From assembly GCF_018063565.1 (NCBI RefSeq), contig NZ_JAGPBB010000014.1, positions 1 to 55,027 of the forward strand: a DNA stretch of 55,027 nt. Direction: 5' to 3'. Within the stretch, counting starts at the first letter, position 1. Each line of letters opens with the position of its first letter. The translations under genes were made by a program, and so were the position numbers. The notes beneath the pieces are model-generated. The model searched no databases. It was not told the DNA's origin and worked only from the letters and a program-made list of their open reading frames with translations. This document shows positions 1 through 9,307 of the stretch, one piece after another. Origin of the DNA: Rhodoferax sp. (GTDB lineage: Bacteria; Pseudomonadota; Gammaproteobacteria; Burkholderiales; Burkholderiaceae_C).

Positions 1-1079
1 ATGCGCGGTGCGCTTTTGGTCCAGGAACCCGGCGGCAACAGGGCCGGTACCGTGCCGACCGAGGTGTCCACCGAAGTCCAGCGCTTGCGCGCCTGCAGTT
101 GCGGGTGTGCCCAGACCTCGGCCATGGAGTTGACCTGGGCGTTGGCAATCTGCGCCGCCTCCAGGCGTTGCACCACCTGGGCTGCCGTGATTGTGGAAAA
201 CCCCTGCACGATCAGTGCATACAACGCGGTACGCTGCGCCACCCGTTTGGGGTTGCTGGCAAAACGCTCATCCGTGACCAATTCCGGCTGCTGCAACACC
301 TGCTCACAAAAGGCTTTCCACTCGCGTTCGTTTTGCAGACCCAGCATCACCGTTTTGCCGTCACCGGCGGGAAACGGGCCATAGGGGTAAATGGTGGCGT
401 GGCTGGCGCCGGTGCGCTGCGGCGGTGCGGCACCGTCCAGGCTGTAATACAGGGGGTAACCCATCCACTCGCTAAGGGCTTCGAGCATCGAGATATCGAT
501 GTGCTGACCCTCGCCGGTTTGCTGGCGATGCATCAGCGCAGCCAGGATATTGGTGTAGGCGTACATGCCCGCTGCGATGTCGGCAATCGACGGCCCGGCC
601 TTGGACGGTGTGTCTTCGGTGCCGGTCACCGACACAAAACCGGCCTCGCTCTGGATCAGCAGGTCGTAGGCTTTTTTATCGCGGTAAGGGCCGTTGTCGC
701 CATAACCCGAAATGTCACAAACGATGATGCCGGGCATGGCGGCGCTCAATGCCGCATACGAGAGCCCTAAGCGGGCGGCGGCACCGGGCGCCAGGTTTTG
801 CACCACCACGTCGGCGTCTTCCTCGATCAGACGTTTAAGGATTTTTTGCGCCTCAGGGTGTTTCACATCGAGTGTCAGGCTTTCCTTGCTGCGGTTGGTC
901 CAGACAAAGTGCGAGGCCAGGCCACGCACGCGCTTGTCGTAACCCCGGGCAAAGTCGCCCACGCCTGGGCGCTCGATCTTGATGACGCGCGCGCCCAGGT
1001 CAGCCAGCTGGCGGGTGGCAAACGGCGCGGCAATGGCGTGTTCCAGCGTGACGACGGTGATGCCTTTGAGGGGTTGCAT
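1..1079 (-). CDS. CaiB/BaiF family (class III) CoA-transferase, partial
   Basis: Class III CoA-transferases move CoA from an acyl-CoA donor to a carboxylic acid in the cytoplasm. The frame begins at ATG 1079 (MQPLKGITVVTLEHAIAAP) and is still open at base 1, so about 359 residues are visible and the C-terminus is missing. The N-terminal segment TRQLADLGARVIKIERP is the usual family opening. Asp167 in SIADIAAGMYAY sits where the family carries its catalytic aspartate. The gene starts 9 bp after the stop of the hydratase gene and is clearly in one unit with it and the TRAP transporter. An itaconate or mesaconate CoA-transferase is my inference from that context; the sequence alone shows only the family. 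Confidence 0.9.
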   Translation of the reverse strand, partial: MQPLKGITVVTLEHAIAAPFATRQLADLGARVIKIERPGVGDFARGYDKRVRGLASHFVWTNRSKESLTLDVKHPEAQKILKRLIEEDADVVVQNLAPGAAARLGLSYAALSAAMPGIIVCDISGYGDNGPYRDKKAYDLLIQSEAGFVSVTGTEDTPSKAGPSIADIAAGMYAYTNILAALMHRQQTGEGQHIDISMLEALSEWMGYPLYYSLDGAAPPQRTGASHATIYPYGPFPAGDGKTVMLGLQNEREWKAFCEQVLQQPELVTDERFASNPKRVAQRTALYALIVQGFSTITAAQVVQRLEAAQIANAQVNSMAEVWAHPQLQARKRWTSVDTSVGTVPALLPPGSWTKSAPR

Positions 1080-1088
1080 GGTGAGTCC

Positions 1089-1934
1089 TCAGGCGATGAC
1101 CGCGGTGGCATCCATCGTTAGCCAACCTTCATGGTCTTTGGCCCACAGATGGATGGTCTTGCCGTCAGCGCATGGCTCGCCACAGACAAAGAACGGGTGG
1201 ATGTCAAATACCGGGCGCACGGCACGGAATTCATAACGCAGCACCTGGGCCTCGGGCATCTGGTGGCGCAGCAGGTCGAGCAGCAGCGTGGCCACCATCG
1301 GACCGTGCACGATCAGACCGGGGTAGCCCTCGACCTCGGTGACGTATTTCCGGTCGTAGTGGATGCGGTGGCCGTTAAAGGTCAGTGCCGAATAACGAAA
1401 CAGCAGCACGTCATCGGGCACCCATTTCTTTTCCCAGGTTGACGCTGCTGGCGCCGCCTTGGGTGCGGGTGCCACGTCGTCAGATCGGGCAGCCTCGCGG
1501 TAAACGATGTCGTGGAACTCGGTCAGCGCAGTCTCGGCCTCGCCTTCGCGGCGAATCTCGTGGCGCACCTTGACAAACACCAGTTTGCCGGTGCGACCCG
1601 ACTTCTCCGTCACATCCGCGATGATCGAGGTGCGCTCCAGCACGTCGCCAATGCGCACGGGTTGGTGAAAAGTGAACTGACTGCCGGCCCACATGCGCCG
1701 CGGCAGCGGCACCGGCGGCAGAAAACCACCACGTTTGGCATGACCATCGGCGCCGATCTCCGATTGACGGTAGAGCGGCAAGAAGTACAGCCAGTGCCAC
1801 AGCGGTGGCAGCGGCGTGCCGGGCACCGGGCGATCGGCCTCGCGGTCAAAGGTGGCAGATAACGCAGCGTAGGGCGTGGGGGTGGCCGTATCGCACACCC
1901 GCTCGCTGCGACCAATCCAGTCAGTCAGGTTCAT
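1089..1934 (-). CDS. MaoC/FAS1-like dehydratase, possible itaconyl- or mesaconyl-CoA hydratase
   Basis: A 281-residue double hot-dog hydratase. The N-terminal half carries PLPPLWHWLYFLPLYRQSE and a PLPRRMWAGSQFTFHQP stretch typical of the HTD2/mesaconyl-C4-CoA hydratase group. The C-terminal half has RYSALTFNGHRIHYDRKYV, where the Asp/His pair expected in the hot-dog active site is visible, followed by GYPGLIVHGPMVATLLLDLL. Such enzymes add water to enoyl-CoA thioesters. It lies directly before the CoA-transferase and after dctM (67 bp gap), as expected if a dicarboxylate is imported, activated to a CoA ester and hydrated. The exact substrate cannot be read from the sequence. The start is ATG 1934. 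Confidence 0.85.
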   Translation of the reverse strand: MNLTDWIGRSERVCDTATPTPYAALSATFDREADRPVPGTPLPPLWHWLYFLPLYRQSEIGADGHAKRGGFLPPVPLPRRMWAGSQFTFHQPVRIGDVLERTSIIADVTEKSGRTGKLVFVKVRHEIRREGEAETALTEFHDIVYREAARSDDVAPAPKAAPAASTWEKKWVPDDVLLFRYSALTFNGHRIHYDRKYVTEVEGYPGLIVHGPMVATLLLDLLRHQMPEAQVLRYEFRAVRPVFDIHPFFVCGEPCADGKTIHLWAKDHEGWLTMDATAVIA

Positions 1935-2001
1935 GTTTCTGTTTCCAATATAAGCAGAGAAGCCATCAGCACTTGTTCCATAAGGGCTGGAGCACGATTT
2001 T

Positions 2002-3285
2002 TTACATCATTCCCAGCGTTTTTGGCAGCCACAGGGTTAGTGGCGACCAGTAGGTGACCAGTACCAGAAAAGCCAGCATGGTCAGCAGCCAGGGCCAGAC
2101 GGCCACGGTGAGTTCGGTAATCCCCATTTTGGTAATGCCCGAAGCCACATACAAGTTCAGCCCCACCGGCGGGTGGCACATGCCAATTTCCATGTTCACT
2201 GTCATGATGATGCCGAAGTGGATCGGGTCGATGCCCAGCTTGATGGCAATCGGGAACAAAATAGGTGCCAGGATCAGGATGATGGATGAGGGCTCCATGA
2301 AGTTGCCGGCGGCCAGCAGCAGGATGTTGGCGATCAGCAGGAATCCAAGTGGCCCGAGTCCTTGTGACAGCATCCAGCCGGCCATTTCTTCAGGCACATG
2401 CTGGTATGACATCAAGAACGAGAACAACGCTGCATTGGTGATGATGTAGAGCAACATCGCACTCATGTTGGCTGACGATACCAAAACCTTGGTTACGTCC
2501 TTGAGCTGCATGTCTTTGTACACATAGATAGCCACGACGAAGGAGTAGACCGCCGCCACGGCAGCGGCTTCGGTGGGCGTGAAGACCCCGGAGTAAATGC
2601 CGCCCATCACAATGAACACCAGCAGCACGCCCCAGAATGCCTCGCGCAATGCTTTCCAACGCTCGGCCCAGCTGGCCTTGCGCTGGCGCGGGTAATTATT
2701 CTTGCGCGCGATATACCAGGTGGTGACGCCGAGCAAAAAAGCCAGCACCAGACCCGGAATGACACCGGCCATGAACAGCGCACCAATGGATGAGTTGGTG
2801 GCCACGGCGTAAATGATCATGGCAATCGATGGCGGAATCAAAATGCCCAGTCCCCCAGCAGTTGTCACCACGCCAGCGCCAAATTTCATCGGATAACCGG
2901 CCTTGACCATGGCGGGCAGCAGAATCGAGCCGATCGCAACCACAGTGGCCGGTGACGAGCCTGAAATGGCGGCAAACAGAGCGCAGGCCACCACGCCCGA
3001 CAGGCCCAGTCCACCATAAAAGTGGCCCACCATGGAGGTGGCAAAGTGAATCATGCGCCGGGCCACGCCACCGTGGGTCAGAAAATTGCCCGCCAGGATA
3101 AAGAACGGAATCGCCATGATCTCGAACTTCTCGATCCCGGTAAACAGCTTGAGCGCGACCGATTCAATGGGTACCTGCGTGAACAAGTAAAGGAATGAAA
3201 GAACGGTGAGGCCGAGAGAAATCGAGATCGGCATGCCTGTCAGCATGAGCGCGATCAACAGAAACAGGATGACGGCGGTGCTCAT
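2002..3285 (-). CDS. dctM: TRAP transporter large permease (DctM family)
   Basis: A 427-residue, highly hydrophobic protein of the DctM type, with roughly a dozen membrane segments spread over its full length. Family landmarks include IPFFILAGNFLTHGGVARRM near residue 57, SGSSPATVVAIGSILLPAM, GGLGILIPPSIAMIIYAVAT and CHPPVGLNLYVASGI near the C-terminus. It forms the channel for Na+-coupled import of organic acids together with DctQ and the binding protein DctP. Its ATG overlaps the dctQ stop codon (ATGA at 3282-3285), so the two permease genes are translationally coupled. Confidence 0.96.
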   Translation of the reverse strand: MSTAVILFLLIALMLTGMPISISLGLTVLSFLYLFTQVPIESVALKLFTGIEKFEIMAIPFFILAGNFLTHGGVARRMIHFATSMVGHFYGGLGLSGVVACALFAAISGSSPATVVAIGSILLPAMVKAGYPMKFGAGVVTTAGGLGILIPPSIAMIIYAVATNSSIGALFMAGVIPGLVLAFLLGVTTWYIARKNNYPRQRKASWAERWKALREAFWGVLLVFIVMGGIYSGVFTPTEAAAVAAVYSFVVAIYVYKDMQLKDVTKVLVSSANMSAMLLYIITNAALFSFLMSYQHVPEEMAGWMLSQGLGPLGFLLIANILLLAAGNFMEPSSIILILAPILFPIAIKLGIDPIHFGIIMTVNMEIGMCHPPVGLNLYVASGITKMGITELTVAVWPWLLTMLAFLVLVTYWSPLTLWLPKTLGMM

Positions 3286-3947
3286 GGCTTTTTGCTCCCT
3301 TTCGAGTGACCAGGATGCACTGCGTGCAATTCGTGCGGGTGAAATTCGTCGGTGACGTCCGCTTCATCGAGCCCATCGACATGGCTGTGGTCATGGTGCG
3401 GCAACTCACCAGTACGAGTAAAGGTGTACGCCACCTGCAAAAACCGGAAACACATCAGGGCCGTACCCAGTGGAATGGCTGAATAAACAATCCAGGTTTG
3501 CCACTCCAGATCAGGTGTGGTTGGGCCAGGGAACATGCTCTCAGAGGCTTGACCCAATACGTGCATGAAAGCATAGTGGGCGCCGTTTTCCCAGACAAAA
3601 CGCACCCCGAGCACCGCGACGATAAAAGTAAATAGCGCACCCGAAAGCAGACCAAACAGCACAAACCAGCGTCGCTTTTGTTCACTCAGTCGGTTGATCA
3701 GCACATCCACTCCGACGTGAATGCCGGTACGCACACCGTAGGCCGCGCCAAACTTGGCCATCCAGACAAACATGATGATGCAAAGCTCTTGCGCCCAGGA
3801 CATGTTGATGGCAATGGCCAAGTCCTGAATCACCGGGATTTGCCAGGATGCGAGAAAACGGTGCACCACGGCCGTGAAGATCACCAGCGTTGCGCCAGCG
3901 ATGAGGAACGCAATCAGCAGTTCTTCGAGTCGGTCAAGAATTTTCAT
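3282..3947 (-). CDS. dctQ: TRAP transporter small permease (DctQ family)
   Basis: A 221-residue inner-membrane protein with four predicted membrane segments, beginning MKILDRLEELLIAFLIAG. The WAQELCIIMFVWMAKFGAAY stretch is characteristic of DctQ. I chose ATG 3947 because a GGAG motif sits 7 bases upstream; the frame runs open a further 14 codons but without a ribosome site. The C-terminal tail is rich in His, Asp and Glu (HHDHSHVDGLDEADVTDEF), which is unusual for the family and presumably cytoplasmic. It lies between dctP and dctM and overlaps dctM by four bases. Confidence 0.93.
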   Translation of the reverse strand: MKILDRLEELLIAFLIAGATLVIFTAVVHRFLASWQIPVIQDLAIAINMSWAQELCIIMFVWMAKFGAAYGVRTGIHVGVDVLINRLSEQKRRWFVLFGLLSGALFTFIVAVLGVRFVWENGAHYAFMHVLGQASESMFPGPTTPDLEWQTWIVYSAIPLGTALMCFRFLQVAYTFTRTGELPHHDHSHVDGLDEADVTDEFHPHELHAVHPGHSKGSKKP

Positions 3948-4034
3948 GGGGGCTCCAGACGGTTGGCGCGCACGAAGCATCGTGGGCATGCCGAATTCGG
4001 CGTGCCCAAAGCTGCGTCAGAACGCGAGAGCTGC

Positions 4035-5081
4035 TTACTTGGCCGATGTGGCCCGGACCGAGTCGATGAAGGCTTTGCCGCCGACCCGGTCGGCCATCTC
4101 GTCATGCACCGGCATCATGGTCTTGGCCCACAATTCCATCTCCGCCGGTGTGGGGGCATAAACGGTTGATTTGCCGGATGCCTTGATGGCGGCCAGTGAT
4201 GCAGCCTCGTCTTTTTCAGCCACGCTGTCGTTGAATTCAGTTGCGTCCTTGATGGCCCCTTCAAGCGTGGTGCGGATACTGGCCGGCAAGCCGTCCCAGA
4301 ACTTCTTGTTGGCCACCACCACGTAGTTGCTGATGGTGTGGTAGCTCAGGGTCACGTGTTTTTGCACCTCGTATTGCTTTTGCGTGTACAAATTGGACAA
4401 GGGGCCCTCGGTCCCGTCAACCACGCCGGTTTGCAGTGCTTGATAGACCTCGGAGAACGCCAGGCTTTGCGGCTGTGCGCCAGCCGACTTCATGATGGCG
4501 GCGTTGACCTTGCTGGAGTTGATGCGCATCTTCAGGCCCTTCATGTCAGCGGGCGTGCGGATCGGCTTGTTGGCACTCATCACGCGAAAGCCGTTGTCCC
4601 AATACGCCAAACCAGTGACACCACGGGTTTCGAGCTTTTTGAGCAGCCCAGCACCACCCGAGCCGCGGGCAAAGCGGTGCACCGCGTCAATGTCCTTGAA
4701 GATGTAAGGCAGATCAAACACCTCAAATTCCTTGACCCCTAGGGGGCCGAACTTGCCAGGCACCGGGGCCAGCATCTGTACCGTACCCATTTGCAGGGCC
4801 TCCAGTTCCTCCTTGTCCTTGAACAGAGAACTGTTGGCAAACACCTCAACCTTGACCTGTCCTTTGGTCCGTTCTTCAACGATCTTTTTGAAGTATTCAG
4901 CCGCCTGTCCCTTGGGCGTGTCAACGGCAGCGACATGCGAAAACTTGATGATGATCGGCGATTGAGCTTGCGCTAGCGCTGTGACTGGCAGCAGCAAACT
5001 TGCGGATGCGGTCAATGCGACCAGGGTGCTGAGCGCAGGGAGCAGAGTTGCGGTAAAGCGTCGGCGGGTCTGGATGTACAT
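4035..5081 (-). CDS. dctP: TRAP transporter periplasmic solute-binding protein (DctP family)
   Basis: A 348-residue exported protein with a signal peptide ending around residue 40 (VTALAQA before QSPIIIKFSH). The mature part has the DctP pattern: a GTVQMLAPVPGKFGPLG stretch, then LKMRINSSKVNAAIMKSAGA with the arginine that normally clamps the substrate carboxylate, then FSEVYQALQTGVVDGTEGPL. It captures an organic acid in the periplasm and hands it to DctQM. It is first in the unit, with an AGGAG ribosome site 8 bases before ATG 5081, and is divergent from a LysR gene that probably controls it. Ligand is unknown; a C4 or C5 dicarboxylate fits the neighbouring enzymes. Confidence 0.95.
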   Translation of the reverse strand: MYIQTRRRFTATLLPALSTLVALTASASLLLPVTALAQAQSPIIIKFSHVAAVDTPKGQAAEYFKKIVEERTKGQVKVEVFANSSLFKDKEELEALQMGTVQMLAPVPGKFGPLGVKEFEVFDLPYIFKDIDAVHRFARGSGGAGLLKKLETRGVTGLAYWDNGFRVMSANKPIRTPADMKGLKMRINSSKVNAAIMKSAGAQPQSLAFSEVYQALQTGVVDGTEGPLSNLYTQKQYEVQKHVTLSYHTISNYVVVANKKFWDGLPASIRTTLEGAIKDATEFNDSVAEKDEAASLAAIKASGKSTVYAPTPAEMELWAKTMMPVHDEMADRVGGKAFIDSVRATSAK

Positions 5082-5255
5082 GTCTTGTCTCCTGATGTTG
5101 TCAAAAATGGGTGTTCTGGGTGAGCTGCCGTTTGTTCGTTATGGAAAGAACTGCATGGCACGGGGTCGGATAATTACGCAATCCTGGATGTCTGTGAATT
5201 GCATAGTTCTGATCGATTGATCCACAATAAGCATCAATAGAACGAGGAAGACACG
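5082..5255. promoter_or_regulatory. Divergent control region between dctP and the LysR gene
   Basis: This 174-bp gap must hold both divergent promoters and the LysR binding sites. Two dyads are visible: AGAACTGCAT at 5147-5156 with its approximate inverse TTGCATAGTTCT at 5199-5210, and GATC-GATT-GATC at 5211-5222. Either could be part of the recognition and activation sites usual for LysR regulators. Which one is bound is inference. Confidence 0.4.
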
Positions 5256-6182
5256 ATGGCCATGAACTTTGACTTGAACGATTTGCTGGCTTTTCGGGCG
5301 GTGGCCGAACTCGGCAATTTCCGCAAGGCGGCCGAGTCGGTGCACATCTCACAACCAGCTTTCAGCCGACGCATTGACAAGCTGGAAGAGGCGCTGGGCG
5401 CGCGCTTGCTGGAGCGCACCACACGCCGAGTCAACCTGACCACGGTGGGGCGCGACTTTGATCGCCAGCTGCGTCAGATTCTGGACGCACTCGACACCAC
5501 CCTGCTGGGCATTCGCGGTGTGGCCGCCACCCGCATGGGCGAGGTCACCGTGGCCTGTGTGCCTTCAGCGGTGAACTACTTCTTGTCGGGGGTGATTGCG
5601 GCCTACCACCAGCGCTATCCCAAGATTCGCGTCAGGATCATGGATGACAGCGCCAACGAGGTGTTGACGGCGGTCGCGCGCGGAGAGGCTGATTTTGGGC
5701 TGAACTTTGTTGGTTCACAGGAGAGCGATGTCGAGTTTGAACCGCTGCTGGAGGAGCACTTTGTCGCGGCCTGCCGGCGTGATCATCCCCTGGCGGGCAA
5801 GCCGCAGGTGAGCTGGCTTGAATTGGCGCAGTACGACTACATTTCGGCCGGCAAGACCTCGGGTAACCGCCTGTTGCTGGACCAGGCACTGGCAGGTGCA
5901 GTTGGTAAACCGCACAGCATGTACGAAACCCAGCATGGCACCACCATGATTGGTCTGGTTGAAGCCGGACTCGGTGTGGCCGTGGTGCCGTCCATGGCGA
6001 TGCCGGCCGCTGACCACCCGCTGCTGGTCAGCGTGCCGCTGGTGGATCCGGTGGTCAAACGCAAGATGGGTCTGATCAAACGGCGCTCGTCGGTGCTGAC
6101 ACCGGCAGCGCAACAGCTCTATGACTTGTGCGCCGAAATGCAGGTCAAGTCCAGGCAAACAACGGCCCTCGAGACACCTTGA
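5256..6182 (+). CDS. LysR-family transcriptional regulator of the TRAP/CoA-transferase locus
   Basis: A 308-residue LysR-type regulator. The N-terminal winged helix-turn-helix spans about residues 5-65 (LLAFRAVAELGNFRKAAESV, then SQPAFSRRIDKLEEALGARL). The rest is a periplasmic-binding-protein-like effector domain of normal length. A GAGGAAG ribosome site precedes ATG 5256; a second ATG two codons on is possible. It is transcribed away from dctP, the standard arrangement for a LysR activator that responds to the transported or metabolised acid. In P. aeruginosa a LysR gene (ripR) flanks a comparable itaconate locus, which supports but does not prove that role. Confidence 0.94.
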   Translation: MAMNFDLNDLLAFRAVAELGNFRKAAESVHISQPAFSRRIDKLEEALGARLLERTTRRVNLTTVGRDFDRQLRQILDALDTTLLGIRGVAATRMGEVTVACVPSAVNYFLSGVIAAYHQRYPKIRVRIMDDSANEVLTAVARGEADFGLNFVGSQESDVEFEPLLEEHFVAACRRDHPLAGKPQVSWLELAQYDYISAGKTSGNRLLLDQALAGAVGKPHSMYETQHGTTMIGLVEAGLGVAVVPSMAMPAADHPLLVSVPLVDPVVKRKMGLIKRRSSVLTPAAQQLYDLCAEMQVKSRQTTALETP

Positions 6183-6213
6183 TCTGCATCCAGCCGCGTG
6201 TCACGCCATTGAG

Positions 6214-7119
6214 TCAGAACAACAGTTCACGCTGACTCTCAAAATGCCGGGCCAGACCACTCACCGGATCCACAAATTTCAGGGATTTGGCCAGCAGCTG
6301 TAACGGGCGGGCATGGTCGAGTTGCCCCTGCGGCGTTAGCACCGGGTACAGCCCGTCGTTCAGAATGGGCAAGCCTAGCGCCAGCATGTGCACCCGCAGC
6401 TGATGGCGCTGGCCGGTCACGGGTCGGAGCCGGTAGCGTGCCAGCTCACCCCGTACTTCCAGCACCTCGATATGCGTGGTGGCGTTGGGAGTGCCCTCGA
6501 CCTCGCGCTGCAACATGAATTGCCCGGCCTCCTGGATACGGCTCTGGCGCTTTTGCGGCATGGGCACATCGGCACGCCAGGGCGCGATGGCCTCGTAGCA
6601 CTTGCTGACCTGATGCTGGCGAAACAGGGCGCTATAGGCTGCGCGGCTGGCCCGTTGCTTTGAAAACAGCACCAACCCGGCGGTGTCGCGGTCGATCCGG
6701 TGGATCGGCACCAGATCATCGAGCCCGAGCTTGCGTTTCAAGCGCACCAGCACGGTCTGGTTCAGATAGCCGCCGCTGGGCACCACCGGCAAGAAATGCG
6801 GTTTGTCGACCACGAGCAGATGCGCGTCTTCAAACAGCAGCACCTCGTCAAACGGAATCACTGGCTCGTCGGGTACCTCGCGGTAATAGAACAGGCGCGT
6901 ATGGGCCGGGTAGGGCGGCTGGCTGGCCTCCATCGGCGTCACAGGTTTGCCGTCCTCGCCCAGCACCTCACCGCGCGCCAGACGGTCGAGCCAGGTTGGG
7001 CGCGCCACGTTGGGAAAGCGCTCGCTCAAAAAGTCCAGCAGCGTCGGCCAGGGCCCGGCGGGCAGGCCGACGCAACTCGGTCCCACACCGTTGCGGGTGG
7101 GCGGCTTAAATCCGCTCAA
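6214..7119 (-). CDS. RluA-family pseudouridine synthase
   Basis: Isomerises uridine to pseudouridine in tRNA or rRNA. The signature [16 protein letters not shown] carries the catalytic aspartate, and [20 protein letters not shown] is the second conserved block; [20 protein letters not shown] precedes them. The start is uncertain. ATG 7167 would overlap trmB by about 60 bases, TTG 7119 by 14 bases, and GTG 7086 not at all. I chose TTG 7119 because the segment [19 protein letters not shown] looks like the usual N-terminus of this subgroup. It follows trmB in the same direction. Target site (rRNA or tRNA) is not decided by the sequence. Confidence 0.88.
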   Translation of the reverse strand: MSGFKPPTRNGVGPSCVGLPAGPWPTLLDFLSERFPNVARPTWLDRLARGEVLGEDGKPVTPMEASQPPYPAHTRLFYYREVPDEPVIPFDEVLLFEDAHLLVVDKPHFLPVVPSGGYLNQTVLVRLKRKLGLDDLVPIHRIDRDTAGLVLFSKQRASRAAYSALFRQHQVSKCYEAIAPWRADVPMPQKRQSRIQEAGQFMLQREVEGTPNATTHIEVLEVRGELARYRLRPVTGQRHQLRVHMLALGLPILNDGLYPVLTPQGQLDHARPLQLLAKSLKFVDPVSGLARHFESQRELLF

Positions 7120-7918
7120 ACACCAGGTCCCAGACGCCGTGACCGAGCTTGAGACCCCGGTTTTCAAACTTGGTGAGCGGGCGGTAATGTGGCCTGGGGG
7201 CGTAGCCGTGCAGTTCCGGGTGTGCCGCGGTCGCGGTGTTTTTCAACTGTGGCTCGGCCCCCAGCACGTCGAGCATCTGCTCGGCATAGGGCTGCCAGTC
7301 GGTGGCGCAATGGATGTAGCCGCCCGGCTTGAGGCGTGCGGCCAGCTTGGCCACCAGCGGTGCCTGGATCAGGCGGCGCTTGTTGTGCCGCGCCTTGTGC
7401 CACGGATCAGGGAAAAAAATGTGTACGCCGTCCAGGCATTGCGCCGGCAGCATGTGGTCAATGACTTCGACCGCGTCGTGGGCGCAGATGCGGATGTTGT
7501 GCAAGCCTTGCTCGCCCATGCGTTTGAGCAGTGCGCCCACACCGGGTTGATGCACTTCGCAGCATAAAAAATGGGTCTGCGGCAATGCGGCTGCAATGTG
7601 TGCAGTGGCCTCACCCATGCCAAAGCCGATCTCCAGGACAATGGGCCGATTTTCAGGGTCATTTTGCCCTTTAGCGCTTTCTGAATCTGCATAAGCAGCT
7701 ACAAAATCAATAGCTTTTGGCTGATACGGCAGCAAGAACCTGGCCCCCAGCTCTGCCAAGGCCTTGGTCTGCCCACTGGTGATGCGCCCGGCGCGTCGCA
7801 CAAAACTCTTGATGTCCTTGGGGTGGGCTACGTCTTGTGGGGCGGATTTGCGCAGCCGTGGCTGGCGCGGCGCATCGGGCAATGCAGCTTGCGGGCGGGT
7901 TGGGGTGGTATCGTTCAC
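7106..7918 (-). CDS. trmB: tRNA (guanine-N7-)-methyltransferase
   Basis: Methylates N7 of G46 in tRNA with S-adenosylmethionine. The SAM-binding motif is [20 protein letters not shown], and [20 protein letters not shown] is the TrmB signature. Length is 270 residues against about 240 for the E. coli protein. The N-terminus is long and basic, and an extra segment, [18 protein letters not shown], sits just before the SAM motif. That segment is encoded by a copy of the dispersed repeat (7666-7718) and looks like an in-frame insertion. Translation appears to start at GTG 7918. The gene is divergent from the TfoX-domain gene. Confidence 0.95.
   Translation of the reverse strand: MNDTTPTRPQAALPDAPRQPRLRKSAPQDVAHPKDIKSFVRRAGRITSGQTKALAELGARFLLPYQPKAIDFVAAYADSESAKGQNDPENRPIVLEIGFGMGEATAHIAAALPQTHFLCCEVHQPGVGALLKRMGEQGLHNIRICAHDAVEVIDHMLPAQCLDGVHIFFPDPWHKARHNKRRLIQAPLVAKLAARLKPGGYIHCATDWQPYAEQMLDVLGAEPQLKNTATAAHPELHGYAPRPHYRPLTKFENRGLKLGHGVWDLVFERI
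7666..7718. repeat. Dispersed 48-nt repeat, copy inside trmB
   Basis: On the plus strand this copy reads GCCCTTTAGCGCTTT, about 15 variable bases, then AGCTACAAAATCAATAGC. The two ends match the intergenic copy at 22102-22150 at similar spacing. Inside trmB it encodes an A/S-rich, low-conservation peptide without disturbing the frame. Confidence 0.7.
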
Positions 7919-7968
7919 GGGGCGCGATTGTAGATTTGCCAGACCGCGGCACTTGACAGGAGCATTTC

Positions 7969-8319
7969 ATGGCCTCAGACCAGCGATTTATGGACTATGT
8001 GATCGACCAGATCGGTGCGGCTGGCCCGGTGTCGTGTCGCAAGATGTTTGGTGAATACGCGGTGTATTGCGACGGCAAAGTGGTGGCGCTGGTGTGTGAC
8101 AACCAGTTTTTTCTTAAAGCCACCGCCGCCGGTCGCGCGCTGCTCGAGGTGGTGCACGAAGCAGCACCCTACCCGGGTGCCAAAGCCTGTCTGCGGCTGG
8201 ATGACCAGTTGGACGATCAGGCGTTGATGGCCCGGCTGGTGCGCGCCACGGCAGATGCATTGCCGGCCGCCAAACCTGCCAAGCCGCGTACGCCAGGCCG
8301 AAAAGGCGGCAGCTCTTAA
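7969..8319 (+). CDS. TfoX N-terminal domain protein
   Basis: A 116-residue protein consisting essentially of one TfoX N-terminal domain: [19 protein letters not shown] and [20 protein letters not shown] are the family blocks. It ends in a basic, Pro/Lys-rich tail. The C-terminal domain of the competence regulator TfoX/Sxy is absent, so a role in competence cannot be assumed; stand-alone proteins of this kind are common and uncharacterised. A TTGACAGGAGC stretch just upstream supplies an AGGAG ribosome site for ATG 7969. Its stop overlaps the convergent gluQ stop by four bases. Confidence 0.88.
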   Translation: MASDQRFMDYVIDQIGAAGPVSCRKMFGEYAVYCDGKVVALVCDNQFFLKATAAGRALLEVVHEAAPYPGAKACLRLDDQLDDQALMARLVRATADALPAAKPAKPRTPGRKGGSS

Positions 8320-9287
8320 GCGAACTTTTGGCGCCATTGCGCCACCCAATGCTGTAGCAAGTCTGGTGTGCTGCCGCTGGGCCGGCTGAGGTCCAGCGCG
8401 GCGGCGGCATCGTGCAGCGCCTGTTGAACGTCCCGGTCGCTGCATGTCCGGACCGCCTGGGCACCGTTCTGTTTGCTCAGTTTTTCGCCATTGACACCCA
8501 GTACCAGCGGCGTGTGCAGGTAACTTGGGGTGGCCAGGCGCAGGGCGTGCTGCAGCAGGATCTGGCGCGCCGTGTTGTCCGCCAGGTCTTCACCTCGCAC
8601 GACATGGGTCACGCCCTGCGCAGCGTCGTCCAGTACCACCGCCAGCTGATAGGCAAAACAGCCGTCGGCACGCTTGAGTACGAAGTCGCCCACCTCGGTG
8701 CTGACGTTTTGTTGCTGTTGCCCAAGCCGACGGTCGTTCCAGTTGACAGTGGGGTCAGGCACCCACCGGTGCGACACTTCTGTGACTAAATTAGTAGCTT
8801 GAAACCGTTGTGAGGTATGCGCTTGAGGCCAAATATTGTCCAGACTATTGGTCCTGAACCGCCAGGCGCGCGGCGCCTTGCCTTGCAAGCCGGGGCGGCA
8901 CGTGCCGGGGTAGATCAGCTCGGCATGACGGGATTTGACGGTTTCGCCAGCGGGCTGTGCGGCAGCGATGTCCTTGCGGCTGCAGCCACAGGGATAGGCC
9001 CAGCCGCGTTGCGCCAGGTCGTCCAGAGCGCCCTGGTAAACGCTGTCACGCCCGGACTGGTAAAGCAGTGGGCGGTCGCTGTGCAGACCACACTGGGCCA
9101 GCTGTTGCAGGATAGTGGCATCCAGCCCCGGCTGGCAGCGCGTGCGGTCGACGTCTTCCATGCGCACCAGCCATTGCCCGTCGTGCGCCCGGGCGTCGAG
9201 CCAACTGGCCAGCGCCGCCACCAATGAGCCGGCGTGCAGCGGCCCGGTGGGCGAGGGCGCAAAGCGACCGACGTAGCCGCTGCTCAC
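8316..9287 (-). CDS. gluQ: Glutamyl-Q tRNA(Asp) synthetase
   Basis: A truncated GluRS-like enzyme that attaches glutamate to the queuosine base of tRNA(Asp) without an anticodon-binding domain. [20 protein letters not shown] contains the HIGH-like ATP site, [12 protein letters not shown] the KMSKS-like loop, and [10 protein letters not shown] the zinc-binding cysteines. Length is 323 residues, somewhat above the usual ~300. The excess lies between [12 protein letters not shown] and [11 protein letters not shown] and is encoded by a repeat copy at 8784-8830. Translation seems to begin at GTG 9287 with no strong ribosome site. Confidence 0.95.
   Translation of the reverse strand: MSSGYVGRFAPSPTGPLHAGSLVAALASWLDARAHDGQWLVRMEDVDRTRCQPGLDATILQQLAQCGLHSDRPLLYQSGRDSVYQGALDDLAQRGWAYPCGCSRKDIAAAQPAGETVKSRHAELIYPGTCRPGLQGKAPRAWRFRTNSLDNIWPQAHTSQRFQATNLVTEVSHRWVPDPTVNWNDRRLGQQQQNVSTEVGDFVLKRADGCFAYQLAVVLDDAAQGVTHVVRGEDLADNTARQILLQHALRLATPSYLHTPLVLGVNGEKLSKQNGAQAVRTCSDRDVQQALHDAAAALDLSRPSGSTPDLLQHWVAQWRQKFA
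8784..8830. repeat. Dispersed 48-nt repeat, copy inside gluQ
   Basis: Read on the minus strand: GGCCTCAAGCGCAT, then a variable middle, then AAGCTACTAATTTAG. These correspond to the GCCTCTAGCGCTT and AGCTACAAAA ends of the intergenic copy at 22102-22150. It encodes the extra peptide [15 protein letters not shown] in GluQ, a position where other GluQ proteins I know have no such segment. Confidence 0.6.
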
Positions 9288-9307
9288 CGTCGTACTGTGT
9301 TGCTAGT

